The position numbers and the translations under genes are program-made. From Deltaproteobacteria bacterium (GTDB lineage: Bacteria; Bdellovibrionota; Bdellovibrionia; JABDDW01): a stretch of DNA of 35,447 nt. Position 1 is the stretch's first letter. Each line of letters opens with the position of its first letter. Location of the stretch: NCBI GenBank assembly GCA_013287405.1, contig JABDDW010000006.1:1-35447 (forward strand), written 5' to 3'. Of this stretch, positions 1 to 8,413 are shown in pieces. A model generated the notes under the pieces. The model was not told where the DNA came from. It ran no database searches and worked only from the letters and a program-made list of their open reading frames with translations.

Positions 1-84
1 GTGGTCACTTCGATTTCTGCACTTTATCCGGCCATCGTTGCCACACGAATATCACCCGTACAAGCCATGGGAGCCGATGAATGA
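1..84 (+). CDS. ABC transporter permease, FtsX/LolC-type (C-terminal tail only)
   Basis: Only the last 27 residues are inside the window, open from base 1 to a TGA at 82-84. The tail reads as the end of a final membrane helix followed by A-x-x-A-T-R-I-S-P-V-Q-A-M-G. This is the usual carboxyl end of FtsX/MacB/LolC permeases, where the last helix is followed by a basic segment of the type AARxxPxxAL. The next gene starts inside its stop codon (ATGA, 81-84), so the two permeases are translationally coupled. They probably form a heterodimeric permease, as LolC and LolE do. Identification rests on the short tail plus the neighbour, so it is good but not certain. Confidence 0.7.
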   Translation: MVTSISALYPAIVATRISPVQAMGADE

Positions 85-1382
85 GTCAACTTTTTATCAT
101 TGCTATTCGTAACCTTATCCAACATACAAAAAGAACTCTCCTCTTAGGAGGAGCCATCAGTGGTGTTATGGCTGTCCTCGTGATTATGCTTTGTCTCTCC
201 TCGGGAATTCACCACACTATGTTGGAATCAGCCACTACACTCTCCACTGGGCATATTAATGTCGGAGGGTTCTATAAGGTAACAGCAGGTCAGTCAGCTC
301 CCGTGGTGACTCAGTACAAAAAGATCTCCGAAATCGTCAAGCGTACTCTTCCCGATATTGATTTTGTTGCTCCTCGGGGAAGGGGTTGGGCTAAACTTAT
401 AAGCGACACAGGTAGCCAACAAGCGGCGATCGGTGGCATTGATATAAAAAATGAACCTGGCTTTAGAAAGGTTATTCACGTGGTCCAAGGGAATCTTGAC
501 GATCTCGCCCAACCTCGAACAATTTTACTTTTTGAGGAACAGGCCAAAAGGCTTTCTGTTAAGGTCGGCGATACTGTGGTCCTTTCGGCCCAAACGACTC
601 GAGGAATAAATAATACTCTAGATGTTAGGGTTATTGGAATTGCCCAAGACATAGGGATAATGAGTCAGTGGAATGTTTTTATTTCCGATGTGGCCTTGAG
701 AGAACTCTATCAATTCAACCCGGATACCACCGGCGCCGTTCACGTCTATCTTAAAGATATCAAGGCTATTCCCAGTGACCTTGACCTCCTTCGTAAGGCG
801 TTTGTTCAAAAAGGTTATATTTTAATGGACCGCGAAGCCAAACCCTTCTGGCAAAAGTTCGAGTCCGTGAATAGAGAGGATTGGACCGGTCAAAAACTCG
901 ACCTCACCACCTGGGAAGAAGAAATGACTTTCTTTTCTTGGATGATTGCTGGGGTGGACGGCCTTATGTTTATCCTTATCTTGGTTTTACTTGTGATCAT
1001 TTCTATTGGAATTATGAATTCGATGTGGATAGCCATTAGGGAGCGAACTCGGGAAATAGGCACTCTTCGAGCTATTGGAATGCAGCGCCCTCGCGTTTTA
1101 ATGATGTTTGTTATTGAGGCCTTTACTTTGGGACTAGGTGGAACTTTGGTCGGCACAGTCCTTGGCCTATTTATTTCCGTACTCCTAAATGCGGCCCATT
1201 TTCAAGTTCCGGAGGCGGCGCGTTTCTTTCTTATGTCAAATACATTCAAAGTGGATTTTGATACCCTTCACATATTTGCGGGAATGATCGTGATTACGGG
1301 ATGCACCACCCTTATTTCAATAATCCCCTCTATCCACGCTGCCCGAATGAAACCCATAACCGCTATGCAACACTTGGGGTAA
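81..1382 (+). CDS. ABC transporter permease, FtsX/MacB/LolE-like
   Basis: This 433-residue inner-membrane protein has the four-helix layout of the FtsX/LolC/MacB permease family. There is one helix near residues 19-41, a large extracytoplasmic domain of roughly 240 residues, then three helices in the last 150 residues. The segment MNSMWIAIRERTREIGTLRA after helix 2 is the coupling loop typical of the family (xxxxRxREIGxLRAIG), which contacts the ATPase. It probably moves lipids or lipoproteins out of the inner membrane. No ATP-binding subunit is visible, so it should lie upstream of the window. The following LolA-like and beta-barrel genes fit an envelope export chain. The exact substrate cannot be read from sequence. 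Confidence 0.88.
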   Translation: MSQLFIIAIRNLIQHTKRTLLLGGAISGVMAVLVIMLCLSSGIHHTMLESATTLSTGHINVGGFYKVTAGQSAPVVTQYKKISEIVKRTLPDIDFVAPRGRGWAKLISDTGSQQAAIGGIDIKNEPGFRKVIHVVQGNLDDLAQPRTILLFEEQAKRLSVKVGDTVVLSAQTTRGINNTLDVRVIGIAQDIGIMSQWNVFISDVALRELYQFNPDTTGAVHVYLKDIKAIPSDLDLLRKAFVQKGYILMDREAKPFWQKFESVNREDWTGQKLDLTTWEEEMTFFSWMIAGVDGLMFILILVLLVIISIGIMNSMWIAIRERTREIGTLRAIGMQRPRVLMMFVIEAFTLGLGGTLVGTVLGLFISVLLNAAHFQVPEAARFFLMSNTFKVDFDTLHIFAGMIVITGCTTLISIIPSIHAARMKPITAMQHLG

Positions 1383-1384
1383 AA

Positions 1385-2203
1385 ATGAAAACCTTACTTC
1401 TTTTTGTGATGACGTTGACTTTATTTGTAGCAGCTATGGCCGACGAGAAAGCTACCGAGAAATCGGCCGAAAAAAAGATAACCTCAGATTCACTCTCTAA
1501 GAGCAAAATGATTGAAGTTCTTAAAGGAATCGATGATCGAATTAGAAGCACCAGTGATTACAAATCCCTCTTTTATCTTGAACAAAGGGAAAAGGATAAG
1601 CCCGATATTGTTCGCAAAGGCATTGCTTACCGCCGTGACGCTGACGAAAAGCTGATGATCCTCTTCACAAATCCAAAGACAGAAGCGGGAAAAGGCTATC
1701 TAAGAGTAGACAAGAATCTCTGGTATTATGACCCCACCGTTGGAAAGTGGGAGAGAAGGACCGACCGAGAACGCATTGCAGGAACTGATTCCAGAAGACA
1801 GGACTTTGATCAGTCTAAACTTGCTGAAGAGTACGACCCGGAATTTGTTGGGCATGAAAAATTAGTGGTCTACAAAGTTTGGGTTTTAAAACTTAAAGCT
1901 AAGGCTAATGTCGACGTGGCCTATCCTATCGTTAAATTCTGGGTTGACGAAAATACGGGTAACGACCTTAAAAGAGAGGACTATGCTCTTTCTGGAAAGC
2001 TTATGAGGACCTCTTACACGTCCAAGTGGGAAAAACTTTTTAGTGAGTCAAAAAAAGCTGATGTTTGGTATCGAAAGGACATCCGCATCTACGACGAGAT
2101 CGATAAAGGCAACTCAACAATTGTCAAAATTGAATCCGTAGATTTGCATTCATTACCAGAGAATATTTTTACCAAAGCTTGGCTTGAGTCAAAAAGCCGA
2201 TGA
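1385..2203 (+). CDS. LolA-like outer-membrane lipoprotein-sorting protein
   Basis: Predicted 272-residue periplasmic protein. I chose the ATG at 1385 because it begins a clear signal peptide (MKTLLLFVMTLTLFVAAMA) with a purine-rich GGGG about 6 bases upstream; an earlier in-frame start at 1301 would lie inside the permease gene. The central part (G-x-A-Y-R-R, LWYYDPTVGKWERR, then a strand-rich region with FWVDENTGNDLKRE) matches what I know of the LolA-like family of pfam17131, outer-membrane lipoprotein-sorting proteins that commonly travel with FtsX-type ABC or RND exporters. Presumed role: periplasmic carrier between the permease pair and an outer-membrane acceptor. It starts 2 bases after the permease stop and overlaps the next gene by 4 bases. 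Confidence 0.8.
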   Translation: MKTLLLFVMTLTLFVAAMADEKATEKSAEKKITSDSLSKSKMIEVLKGIDDRIRSTSDYKSLFYLEQREKDKPDIVRKGIAYRRDADEKLMILFTNPKTEAGKGYLRVDKNLWYYDPTVGKWERRTDRERIAGTDSRRQDFDQSKLAEEYDPEFVGHEKLVVYKVWVLKLKAKANVDVAYPIVKFWVDENTGNDLKREDYALSGKLMRTSYTSKWEKLFSESKKADVWYRKDIRIYDEIDKGNSTIVKIESVDLHSLPENIFTKAWLESKSR

Positions 2204-3639
2204 AGATTTTTATCGTAATTTTGTTATTTTTTGCAAATCACGCGTTGGCTCAATCTGAAAGGCCCAGCGAAGAGTCGATGTTTGGAGCGCCAGAGAAAAA
2301 ATCTGAAACAAAAGAAAAAAAACAAGAAGATGCTTTTTTATCGGGGGCGGTTAAAGACAACCCTCTCACGATCGGCGGACTTCTCTATCAACGACTTTCT
2401 GGTACTGTAGAGCAAAATGTGGGAGCGAGTAATACGCCGATTTCGGCCCCTCTTCAGTTTGACCTCTATTTAGACGGGAGACCCAGCGATCAAGTGCGGG
2501 GTTTTGTCGACACAAGGCTACTCTATGATTCAACCAGAGACCAGTACGGCAATGTCACAAGTGGCCCTAACTTAGGGAGCACCCAGTATTCCTCGGGGGG
2601 AACCGCCCCATCGGGGTTATCCACAACGACCACTCTGGTTCCCCTCAATCCGCAAACCGTTCTTAATGAGACCTGGATCAAATTTGATCTTGATCAGACT
2701 GTTTTTGTTACGGCCGGGAAGCAACATCTCAAGTGGGGAGTTTCTCGCTTTTGGAATCCTACGGATTTCTTGACTACACAAAAGAGAGATCCTCTTCTCC
2801 CCTATGATCTGCGACTTGGTAATACCATGCTTAAACTTGCAGTCCCCATAGAGGCAAAGAAGACAAGTTTCTATGCCATAACCCTCTTTGATAATCCGCA
2901 ACCCTCAAGTACTTTGGGGCAAATGGGTGAGGCCTTGAGGGCTGAGACCGTGATTGGGAACACCGAGATTGGTGTAGACGCTGTTTACAGAGGGAATGTA
3001 ACGCCTGTCTATGGTGCAGATATTTCTTCTCCCCTTGGCCCTTTCGATATTTATGCAGAATCAAGTTATATTACCGCTCCCCCAAACCCCCTTTACCAAA
3101 TTCCCGGTGGAACCTTGAATTCCAGCTCTGATCTATCCACTCAGTTTACTTCTACGCCTCTTTCAAATCAGCTCTTTCAAGTAAGCGGAGGAATTAATTA
3201 CTCATTTGCTTGGACAGACAATCGGCAGGCTACCTTTGGTGTGGAATATTTTTACAATCAATTAGGCTACACCAACTCCAACGCCTACCCCGTCTTATTG
3301 CTCTTGGGTCAGTATCAGCCTTTCTATTTAGGTCGAAACTATGCGGGGGTTTATTTAACCGCTGAGGGCCCCGACAAAGATAAACACACCTCTTATACGT
3401 TTTCGACCTTAGGAAATCTTTCTGATAATTCGTTTATTTCCCGTATTGATTTTTCATGGAGATTTCTCACCTATTTGACCTTTGAAGCTTTTGTGGATGG
3501 ACATTACGGAACGCCCGGCGGAGAATTCTACTTCAGTATGAATACGCCTGCAGTAACCTATCAAGGGTCTAGTATCCCGGCCGTCAATGTTCCCCTCGCA
3601 GTGGCAGATGTCGGTCTGGCCTTGCGACTTGCTCTTTAG
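2200..3639 (+). CDS. predicted outer-membrane beta-barrel protein
   Basis: 479 residues with a signal peptide (MKIFIVILLFFANHALAQ) and then a Lys/Glu-rich linker (residues about 23-50). The rest is rich in alternating polar/aromatic strands, with no further hydrophobic helix. The region NETWIKFDLDQTVFVTAGKQ followed by H-L-K-W-G-x-S-R-F-W-N-P-T-D-F resembles DUF1302-type and related porin-like proteins, where a strand with GKQ..WG precedes a P-x-D loop. The start codon overlaps the LolA-like stop (ATGA). It could be the outer-membrane receiver or partner of the permease/LolA-like module; this is inferred from the operon only. The terminal residue is Leu rather than the Phe favoured by many barrel proteins. 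Confidence 0.75.
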   Translation: MKIFIVILLFFANHALAQSERPSEESMFGAPEKKSETKEKKQEDAFLSGAVKDNPLTIGGLLYQRLSGTVEQNVGASNTPISAPLQFDLYLDGRPSDQVRGFVDTRLLYDSTRDQYGNVTSGPNLGSTQYSSGGTAPSGLSTTTTLVPLNPQTVLNETWIKFDLDQTVFVTAGKQHLKWGVSRFWNPTDFLTTQKRDPLLPYDLRLGNTMLKLAVPIEAKKTSFYAITLFDNPQPSSTLGQMGEALRAETVIGNTEIGVDAVYRGNVTPVYGADISSPLGPFDIYAESSYITAPPNPLYQIPGGTLNSSSDLSTQFTSTPLSNQLFQVSGGINYSFAWTDNRQATFGVEYFYNQLGYTNSNAYPVLLLLGQYQPFYLGRNYAGVYLTAEGPDKDKHTSYTFSTLGNLSDNSFISRIDFSWRFLTYLTFEAFVDGHYGTPGGEFYFSMNTPAVTYQGSSIPAVNVPLAVADVGLALRLAL

Positions 3640-3694
3640 CCCTTGCGGATATTTTTCAGCGTTTTAACTTTCGCATCAGCATAGCCGTCTGGAA

Positions 3695-5317
3695 TCAGCT
3701 CTTAAGGTGAACTGTAAAAGTTGAACCTTGGTGGGGTATACTCTCCAAGGAAATAATTCCGCCATGGGCTTTTATGATTTTTTGAGAGATATAAAGGCCC
3801 AGGCCGAGCCCAGAGATATGGGGATCGACCCTTCCACGTTCAAAACGTTCAAATATCTTTCCTTGTTGTTCTATAGGGATCCCCGGGCCGTGATCTCGGA
3901 CGCTGACCAGAGCTTCTTTTTCCTCTTTTTTTACAAAGACGTCTATAGGTTTTCCCTCTCCGTACTTAATGGCATTGGAAAGAAGATTAGTCATGACTTG
4001 GCCTAATCTTGTTTGGTCAAATCTAGCGACAAGAGAGCCGCTTGAGTGAAGTTCGATCCTGCTTCCGACTCGTGTAGCTTCAGGGTTGAGTTGAGAAATA
4101 ACTTCTTCTACAACCAGGGAAAGATCTCGTTCTTCCAAATTGAGTTCAAATTTATCTACACGAAGTTGGGTTAAATCAAGAAGCTCATCGAGAAGAACTG
4201 TAATTCGTTTACCCCCACGAACACTAGCATCAGCCATGGCTTCAGCTTTTTTTAAATCAAAACTTTTACTTTGAATCAAAAGGAGTAGCCTTTGGAGTTG
4301 CAAGTAAAGGGAAGTGATAGGCGTTTTTAATTCATGGGAGGCAATGGACAAGAACTCATCTCTGGCTTGAACAGCAACCTTGGCTTCACCGTAAAGCCTC
4401 GCATTTTCAGTCGCCATTTTTTCTAATTCTTCGGTCCTTTCTTTAACGCGATCTTCAAGTTCGCTATAAGATTTTTGAAGCATTTCACGCATCGTATTGA
4501 CGGCAGCGCCGAGCTGCCCGATTTCGTCTTCGGACGTCACTTTAACCGTTCTTTTAAAATCTCCCTTGCCAATGCTTTGGGCCGTGAGGTTAAGCTCTTT
4601 AAGTCCGTTGGAGATTGCCCGGCTGGTAAAAAAGGCGAGGCTTAAACCAACGCTTTCCACCGTCATTACGGCAAGAGTCAGAAGTGTGAGGACCGTATTC
4701 TCAAGCCAACGTGATCCGATCCCCAAAACGAGAGAAAAATCTTCTTCTAGGATTGTCAGTTCATCATTTATAGTTTTCAATCGGTTGAGGACTTCTTCTG
4801 CTTTTAATTTGTCACCATCTAAGATAGCTAAATGAAATTGTTCGCCAGCGTCTTCTAACTGAAAGAGGAGAGTATCCCCCTTTGTCCACGTATCGATCGC
4901 CTTAGCAAGGTAACTGATCCAATAGAATTTCGTCAAAAGTTCTATCATGGGATCGACATCTTCAGGGTGTACGCGTCCTTCTATTAAGCCATGGCGAATG
5001 ATTGACCGGTCACCATTTTTTTTAAATAGTTCAATGCGTGCCTTGTGGTCACCTTCAGGAATTTTCAAATACTCTAGGTAAGTTTGATAATCTCTTTCGT
5101 TTCTTGTAAGGCCGTATCTTTGAAGGCTAAATACAGCATTTTTTTGCGCCTTGGACCAAAGGCTTTCAGCCCCAACAAAGGCCCGGGCCGCTGAAAGTCG
5201 CCTCATGGCGAACCTAAGAGTGACGAGCTCGCCAGCTATAAGGAGCGCCATAATTCCAACAACAAAGTAGAGTTTTTTTGTTATTGAAACCTTTTTCCAC
5301 CAATTGAAAAGCGCCAC
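3695..5317 (-). CDS. HAMP-domain sensor histidine kinase
   Basis: 540-residue membrane kinase starting at GTG (base 5317) with GGTGG just upstream. Two membrane helices (about 15-37 and 206-233) flank a helical extracytoplasmic sensor of roughly 170 residues, probably a four-helix bundle. A HAMP domain follows (about 232-285), then a coiled-coil linker, then HisKA with H328 in S-H-E-L-K-T-P. The ATPase domain has N-box N448, G1 box DHGPGIP (476-482), F box IFERFERG and G2 GLGLGLY. All catalytic landmarks are intact. It is a classical class I kinase without its own receiver. It lies downstream of the hybrid kinase and broken receiver on the same strand and may feed one of the receivers nearby. 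Its 3' end converges on the porin-like gene, with 55 bases between. Confidence 0.93.
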   Translation of the reverse strand: MALFNWWKKVSITKKLYFVVGIMALLIAGELVTLRFAMRRLSAARAFVGAESLWSKAQKNAVFSLQRYGLTRNERDYQTYLEYLKIPEGDHKARIELFKKNGDRSIIRHGLIEGRVHPEDVDPMIELLTKFYWISYLAKAIDTWTKGDTLLFQLEDAGEQFHLAILDGDKLKAEEVLNRLKTINDELTILEEDFSLVLGIGSRWLENTVLTLLTLAVMTVESVGLSLAFFTSRAISNGLKELNLTAQSIGKGDFKRTVKVTSEDEIGQLGAAVNTMREMLQKSYSELEDRVKERTEELEKMATENARLYGEAKVAVQARDEFLSIASHELKTPITSLYLQLQRLLLLIQSKSFDLKKAEAMADASVRGGKRITVLLDELLDLTQLRVDKFELNLEERDLSLVVEEVISQLNPEATRVGSRIELHSSGSLVARFDQTRLGQVMTNLLSNAIKYGEGKPIDVFVKKEEKEALVSVRDHGPGIPIEQQGKIFERFERGRVDPHISGLGLGLYISQKIIKAHGGIISLESIPHQGSTFTVHLKS

Positions 5318-5342
5318 GTTCCACCGTTCTCTCTGCCTATTC

Positions 5343-5438
5343 TTAAGCCCTAAAATTCTCGATAGTTCTTAACAACTCCGTAACCGCAATTTTTAGTGCC
5401 TTTTGCTTTGCGTTACCGTCTGAGTGCTTGGAGGCCAT
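5343..5438 (-). CDS. candidate 31-residue ORF overlapping the broken receiver
   Basis: A short ORF starts with ATG at 5438, inside the 3' end of the receiver fragment and in another frame, and ends with TAA at 5343. AAGGTG lies about 6 bases upstream of the ATG. The product is basic and helical (MASKHSDGN, then a helix AVTELLRTIENFRA). Its last helix looks like the terminal alpha-5 helix of a receiver domain (compare the common ending ELLxxIxxF). It may be the surviving C-terminal end of a receiver that lost its middle and changed frame, rather than an independent gene. The evidence is weak and the ORF short. Confidence 0.3.
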   Translation of the reverse strand: MASKHSDGNAKQKALKIAVTELLRTIENFRA

Positions 5439-5598
5439 TTTCGACACCTTCTGCGTGAAATCCTTCATCGTTAAGAAGTTCTACGAGATTTTTTCTGATT
5501 AAGAAATCATCTTCTATAACCAATAGAAAATTCGAAGGATTGACGCTTATTGTCATTAACAACTTGGCTATTAGAAGTCTGTTTTTTTCTTTCGCCAT
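5413..5598 (-). pseudogene. truncated response-regulator receiver domain
   Basis: 61-residue reading frame with a good ribosome site (AAGAGG about 7 bases before the ATG at 5598), 24 bases after the hybrid kinase stop. Residues 23-61 are the first third of a receiver domain. F-L-L-V-I-E-D-D carries the acidic pair of the active site (E29, D30, D31), followed by helix 1 and strand 2 (LVELLNDEGFHAEGVENGLQAL). The frame then stops. The phospho-acceptor aspartate, the Thr/Ser switch residue and the conserved lysine are absent, so it cannot be phosphorylated as it stands. It reads as a decayed receiver, or possibly an expressed half-domain. See the overlapping short ORF at 5343-5438, which may hold the lost C-terminal helix in another frame. 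Confidence 0.7.
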
Positions 5599-5622
5599 AT
5601 CTCAACCTCTTTTTTAACCAAC

Positions 5623-7617
5623 CTAACTCGCAAACTTCTTTATGGCCTGAAGAAGATCATTCTTTCTTATAGGTTTTGTAAGATGGGCACCAAACCCAGC
5701 AGCCATACACTTTTCAGCTTCTTCTTTGAGAGCGTAGGCGGTGAGAGCTAATACTGGCACCTCAGTTTTATTTTGATTTTTTTCCCAATCTCGAATGGCA
5801 TGAAAGGCCTCATAGCCGTTCATCTGGGGCATTTGAAGATCCATAAGAACGAGGTCATATTTTGCCTTTTTGAATTTCTCGAAGGCATCCTTACCGTCCT
5901 CAGCGAGAGTCAGGGAAAGACAAGTGTCTTTGCAGTAGGCAGCAATGAGCTGACGGTTTTCTTCGGAGTCATCGGCTACCAGGAGACGAAGGGGTTTTTT
6001 CTGAGACGCATTCATCGAAGAATTGGCAATCTCAGAGTTTGGATGAAGTTCTTTATTTGAAATTTCAGAAATGAGCCCTGCTAACTGTTCGGGTTTGGCG
6101 GGTTTAAAGAAATACTTTGTGATACCGGCGTTTTTCAACCTTTCAATATCACCATAGCGGTGATTTGTTGGAAGCATAAGAATTGTGGAGTTAATTTTAT
6201 CTTTTAGTTTTTCTGCGAGTTCAATCCCTCCTGCGCCAACCCCTGGCATTCTTATGTCAAAAATGGCAATTTCGAATTTCTTGTCTCTTTTAGAACATAA
6301 ATCTTCGGCTTCTTGCATATTTTTTGTCAAAAAAACATTAGCTTTCCAGTAATTCAACAGCTCTCCTAAAATAGTACGATTAAGTAGATTATCATCGGTT
6401 ACAAGGACGTCAATATTAGTGAGGTGAAGAGAAGGGATAATGGCTATCTTTGAAACTTCGTTAGACTCTTTGAAAGGAATATCTACGGTAAAAGTGCTTC
6501 CCTTTCCGAGTTCGCTTGCGGCATTAATCTTTCCGTTCATCATACTTATAAGTCGTTTGCAAATAGAAAGCCCAAGGCCTGACCCTTGCCGCTTTAGAGC
6601 ATCTTTGTGATCAAGCTGAATAAAACTTTCAAAAATGACTAATAACTTATCACTTGGAATGCCGATTCCTGTGTCCTTAACTTGAAACTGAAGGTGAAAA
6701 TTCGTTCCGGTAAAATTTATTTTTTTGATCTCAAGAACGACTTCTCCCGATTTTGTAAACTTAATGGCGTTTCCCAAGAGGTTTATTAAAATCTGATTTA
6801 AATGCTCGGGATCACCAACGATCTGCCTTGGAACATCCGGAGCAATGTGAAAAATAAGTTCTAAACCCTTGGCATGCGCTCGATTTGATGTGAAATCAAG
6901 AACGCTTTCGACGGTTTTGAGCAAATCAAAAGAAATGCTAGATATCTTGATCTGTCCCGATTCGATTTTTGCAAGATCAAGAATATCGTTGATAAGAGAC
7001 AATAAATTATCTGAAGCCTTGTTAAGCATCTGAACGTAATTGACCTCTTCTTCCGAAAGCTTGGCTCTTGAAAGTAGGTCGGCCACACCTATGATGCAAT
7101 TAAGAGGAGTTCTTATATCATGACTCATACTGGACAAAAATTCTGATTTCGCTTTTGATGCTTTAAGGGCTTGTTCTTTTGCTCGCTCGGCCTCTTCTTT
7201 TGCCTCAACAATCGTTTGTTCAAGTTTTTTTCTTTCAATGGCATAACGAATAATTCGATCAAGGGAAAAAATATCAGACAAATTGCTTTTACTAAAATAA
7301 TCTTGAGCTCCCATTTTTACGGCTTCAACAGCGATAAGGGTTTCTTCATGTTGCTTTGTGAGAATAATCGTTGGAATAAAAGGAAACGCTTTTCTCAGAC
7401 GCACGATGCCTTCGAATCCTCTCGCATCTGGAAGGCCTAGGTCGAGTAAAACCACATCAATATTTTCCGAACCAAGGGCTTTGATTCCCTGACGGAGAGA
7501 TGAAGCCATAACAAAATCGAATCCATCAAGAAAGATTCCATCTGCGGATTTGGAGAGGGCCTTTCTTATTTTTAGGGCATCGTCCTCATTGTCCTCAATT
7601 AAGAGCACTCTGATCAT
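5623..7617 (-). CDS. hybrid histidine kinase, REC-HisKA-HATPase-REC-REC
   Basis: 664-residue soluble hybrid kinase. I placed the start at ATG 7617 because GGGGGA precedes it by about 4 bases and the receiver begins at once (MIRVLLIEDNEDD); an upstream in-frame start at 7701 has no such support. Domains in order: REC1 with D59, coiled coil about 128-160, HisKA with H166 (M-S-H-D-I-R-T-P), ATPase with N283, DTGIGIP from 315 and GSGLGLS near 345, REC2 with D454, and REC3 with D593 and the T-K-P lysine K648. REC2 has an unusual insertion-like VGAG after the DIRMPG motif. It has no membrane segment, so input probably comes through REC1. Three receivers and one kinase core suggest a branched phosphorelay that would need an Hpt partner, possibly the protein at 9597-9893. 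Confidence 0.93.
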   Translation of the reverse strand: MIRVLLIEDNEDDALKIRKALSKSADGIFLDGFDFVMASSLRQGIKALGSENIDVVLLDLGLPDARGFEGIVRLRKAFPFIPTIILTKQHEETLIAVEAVKMGAQDYFSKSNLSDIFSLDRIIRYAIERKKLEQTIVEAKEEAERAKEQALKASKAKSEFLSSMSHDIRTPLNCIIGVADLLSRAKLSEEEVNYVQMLNKASDNLLSLINDILDLAKIESGQIKISSISFDLLKTVESVLDFTSNRAHAKGLELIFHIAPDVPRQIVGDPEHLNQILINLLGNAIKFTKSGEVVLEIKKINFTGTNFHLQFQVKDTGIGIPSDKLLVIFESFIQLDHKDALKRQGSGLGLSICKRLISMMNGKINAASELGKGSTFTVDIPFKESNEVSKIAIIPSLHLTNIDVLVTDDNLLNRTILGELLNYWKANVFLTKNMQEAEDLCSKRDKKFEIAIFDIRMPGVGAGGIELAEKLKDKINSTILMLPTNHRYGDIERLKNAGITKYFFKPAKPEQLAGLISEISNKELHPNSEIANSSMNASQKKPLRLLVADDSEENRQLIAAYCKDTCLSLTLAEDGKDAFEKFKKAKYDLVLMDLQMPQMNGYEAFHAIRDWEKNQNKTEVPVLALTAYALKEEAEKCMAAGFGAHLTKPIRKNDLLQAIKKFAS

Positions 7618-7787
7618 TAGGTCCCCCGTAATGCTCCATTTTGACAGCGAATTTCTTCTATCCATTATTAACTCGTAACAATTCGTCCCATAATTCGTCA
7701 TAAATGGGTTCCCCCATTAATATTATTTGTGTCAGGTTCTTAAGAAGTTAAGAGGACTTAAGGATTTTGAGTAATTCTTGTTATTTG

Positions 7788-7820
7788 AGTCATTTTTAAG
7801 TCATTTGACGTTACTATACT
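7788..7820 (+). promoter_or_regulatory. candidate OmpR/PhoB-type operator and -10 element
   Basis: AGTCATTT occurs twice as a direct repeat, at 7788-7795 and 7799-7806, exactly 11 bases apart. TATACT, a good -10 hexamer, follows at 7815-7820. No convincing -35 hexamer sits 16-18 bases upstream, and the repeats occupy that place. PhoB-family boxes have this form (two GTCAT-containing units, 11-bp period, replacing the -35 box). The site is 46 bases before the start of the receiver gene at 7866 and could be bound by an OmpR-family regulator such as the one encoded at 9941-10675. The site is visible; the regulator assignment is inference. Confidence 0.45.
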
Positions 7821-7865
7821 GAGTCAGAAACAATTCCTGTTTAATTTGAAGTGCTGGAGGGTTCC

Positions 7866-8411
7866 ATGGCGATTTTATTTCATGGTTCAAAAGAAAGTTT
7901 AGATCGCATTGCAGATCGTGTGGTAGAAAATTTTGCCGACAGGATTAAGCATCACAGGTACAGGAGGGATCACAAGATCAAGACAGGGGGGCAGGTCCCT
8001 CAGGCCCTCATTGTTGACGATGACGTGGAATCTATCCAACCCCTGCAGATTGTCTTAAAAAATTTCGGATTTGAGACCACCCTCGCTTTTGATGGGCACG
8101 AGGCTTTTGAGGAAATTGCAAAGAGGAGTTTTGACATTGTATTTTTAGACATTTGTTTGCCGGAGATGACGGGACTTGAAGTCTTAAAAGAAGTGGAAAG
8201 TTATCAGAGCCACGCTCAAAAATACGCCAAGCAAGGGCATATTCTACCAGTTGTCACTTATTCGTCATATCATATGGAAGATTATGGAATTCCGAATGGT
8301 GAGAAATTCTTTTTTGCAGGTCATTGGCAAAAACCCGTAAGTCTTGCGGATCTCACGACCTTGGCGGGAAAAACTATAGATGAACTTGGCATTTTCAAAC
8401 GGAAGGAGTGA
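7866..8411 (+). CDS. atypical single-receiver response regulator
   Basis: 181 residues starting at ATG 7866 with GGAGG 5 bases upstream. A 45-residue N-terminal segment (helical, basic, His/Arg-rich) precedes a receiver domain: acidic pair D51-D53, phospho-acceptor D95 in FLDICLPEM, switch position in L-P-V-V-T-Y-S-S (131-134), and lysine K156 in G-H-W-Q-K-P. Compared with ordinary receivers there is an extra segment of about 20 residues between helix 3 and strand 4. The switch strand ends T-Y-S-S instead of the usual LTA, and the lysine is embedded in G-H-W. There is no DNA-binding output. The same peculiarities recur in the next gene, so the two receivers are close paralogues. The following gene begins 2 bases after this stop. 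Confidence 0.85.
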   Translation: MAILFHGSKESLDRIADRVVENFADRIKHHRYRRDHKIKTGGQVPQALIVDDDVESIQPLQIVLKNFGFETTLAFDGHEAFEEIAKRSFDIVFLDICLPEMTGLEVLKEVESYQSHAQKYAKQGHILPVVTYSSYHMEDYGIPNGEKFFFAGHWQKPVSLADLTTLAGKTIDELGIFKRKE

Positions 8412-8413
8412 GT

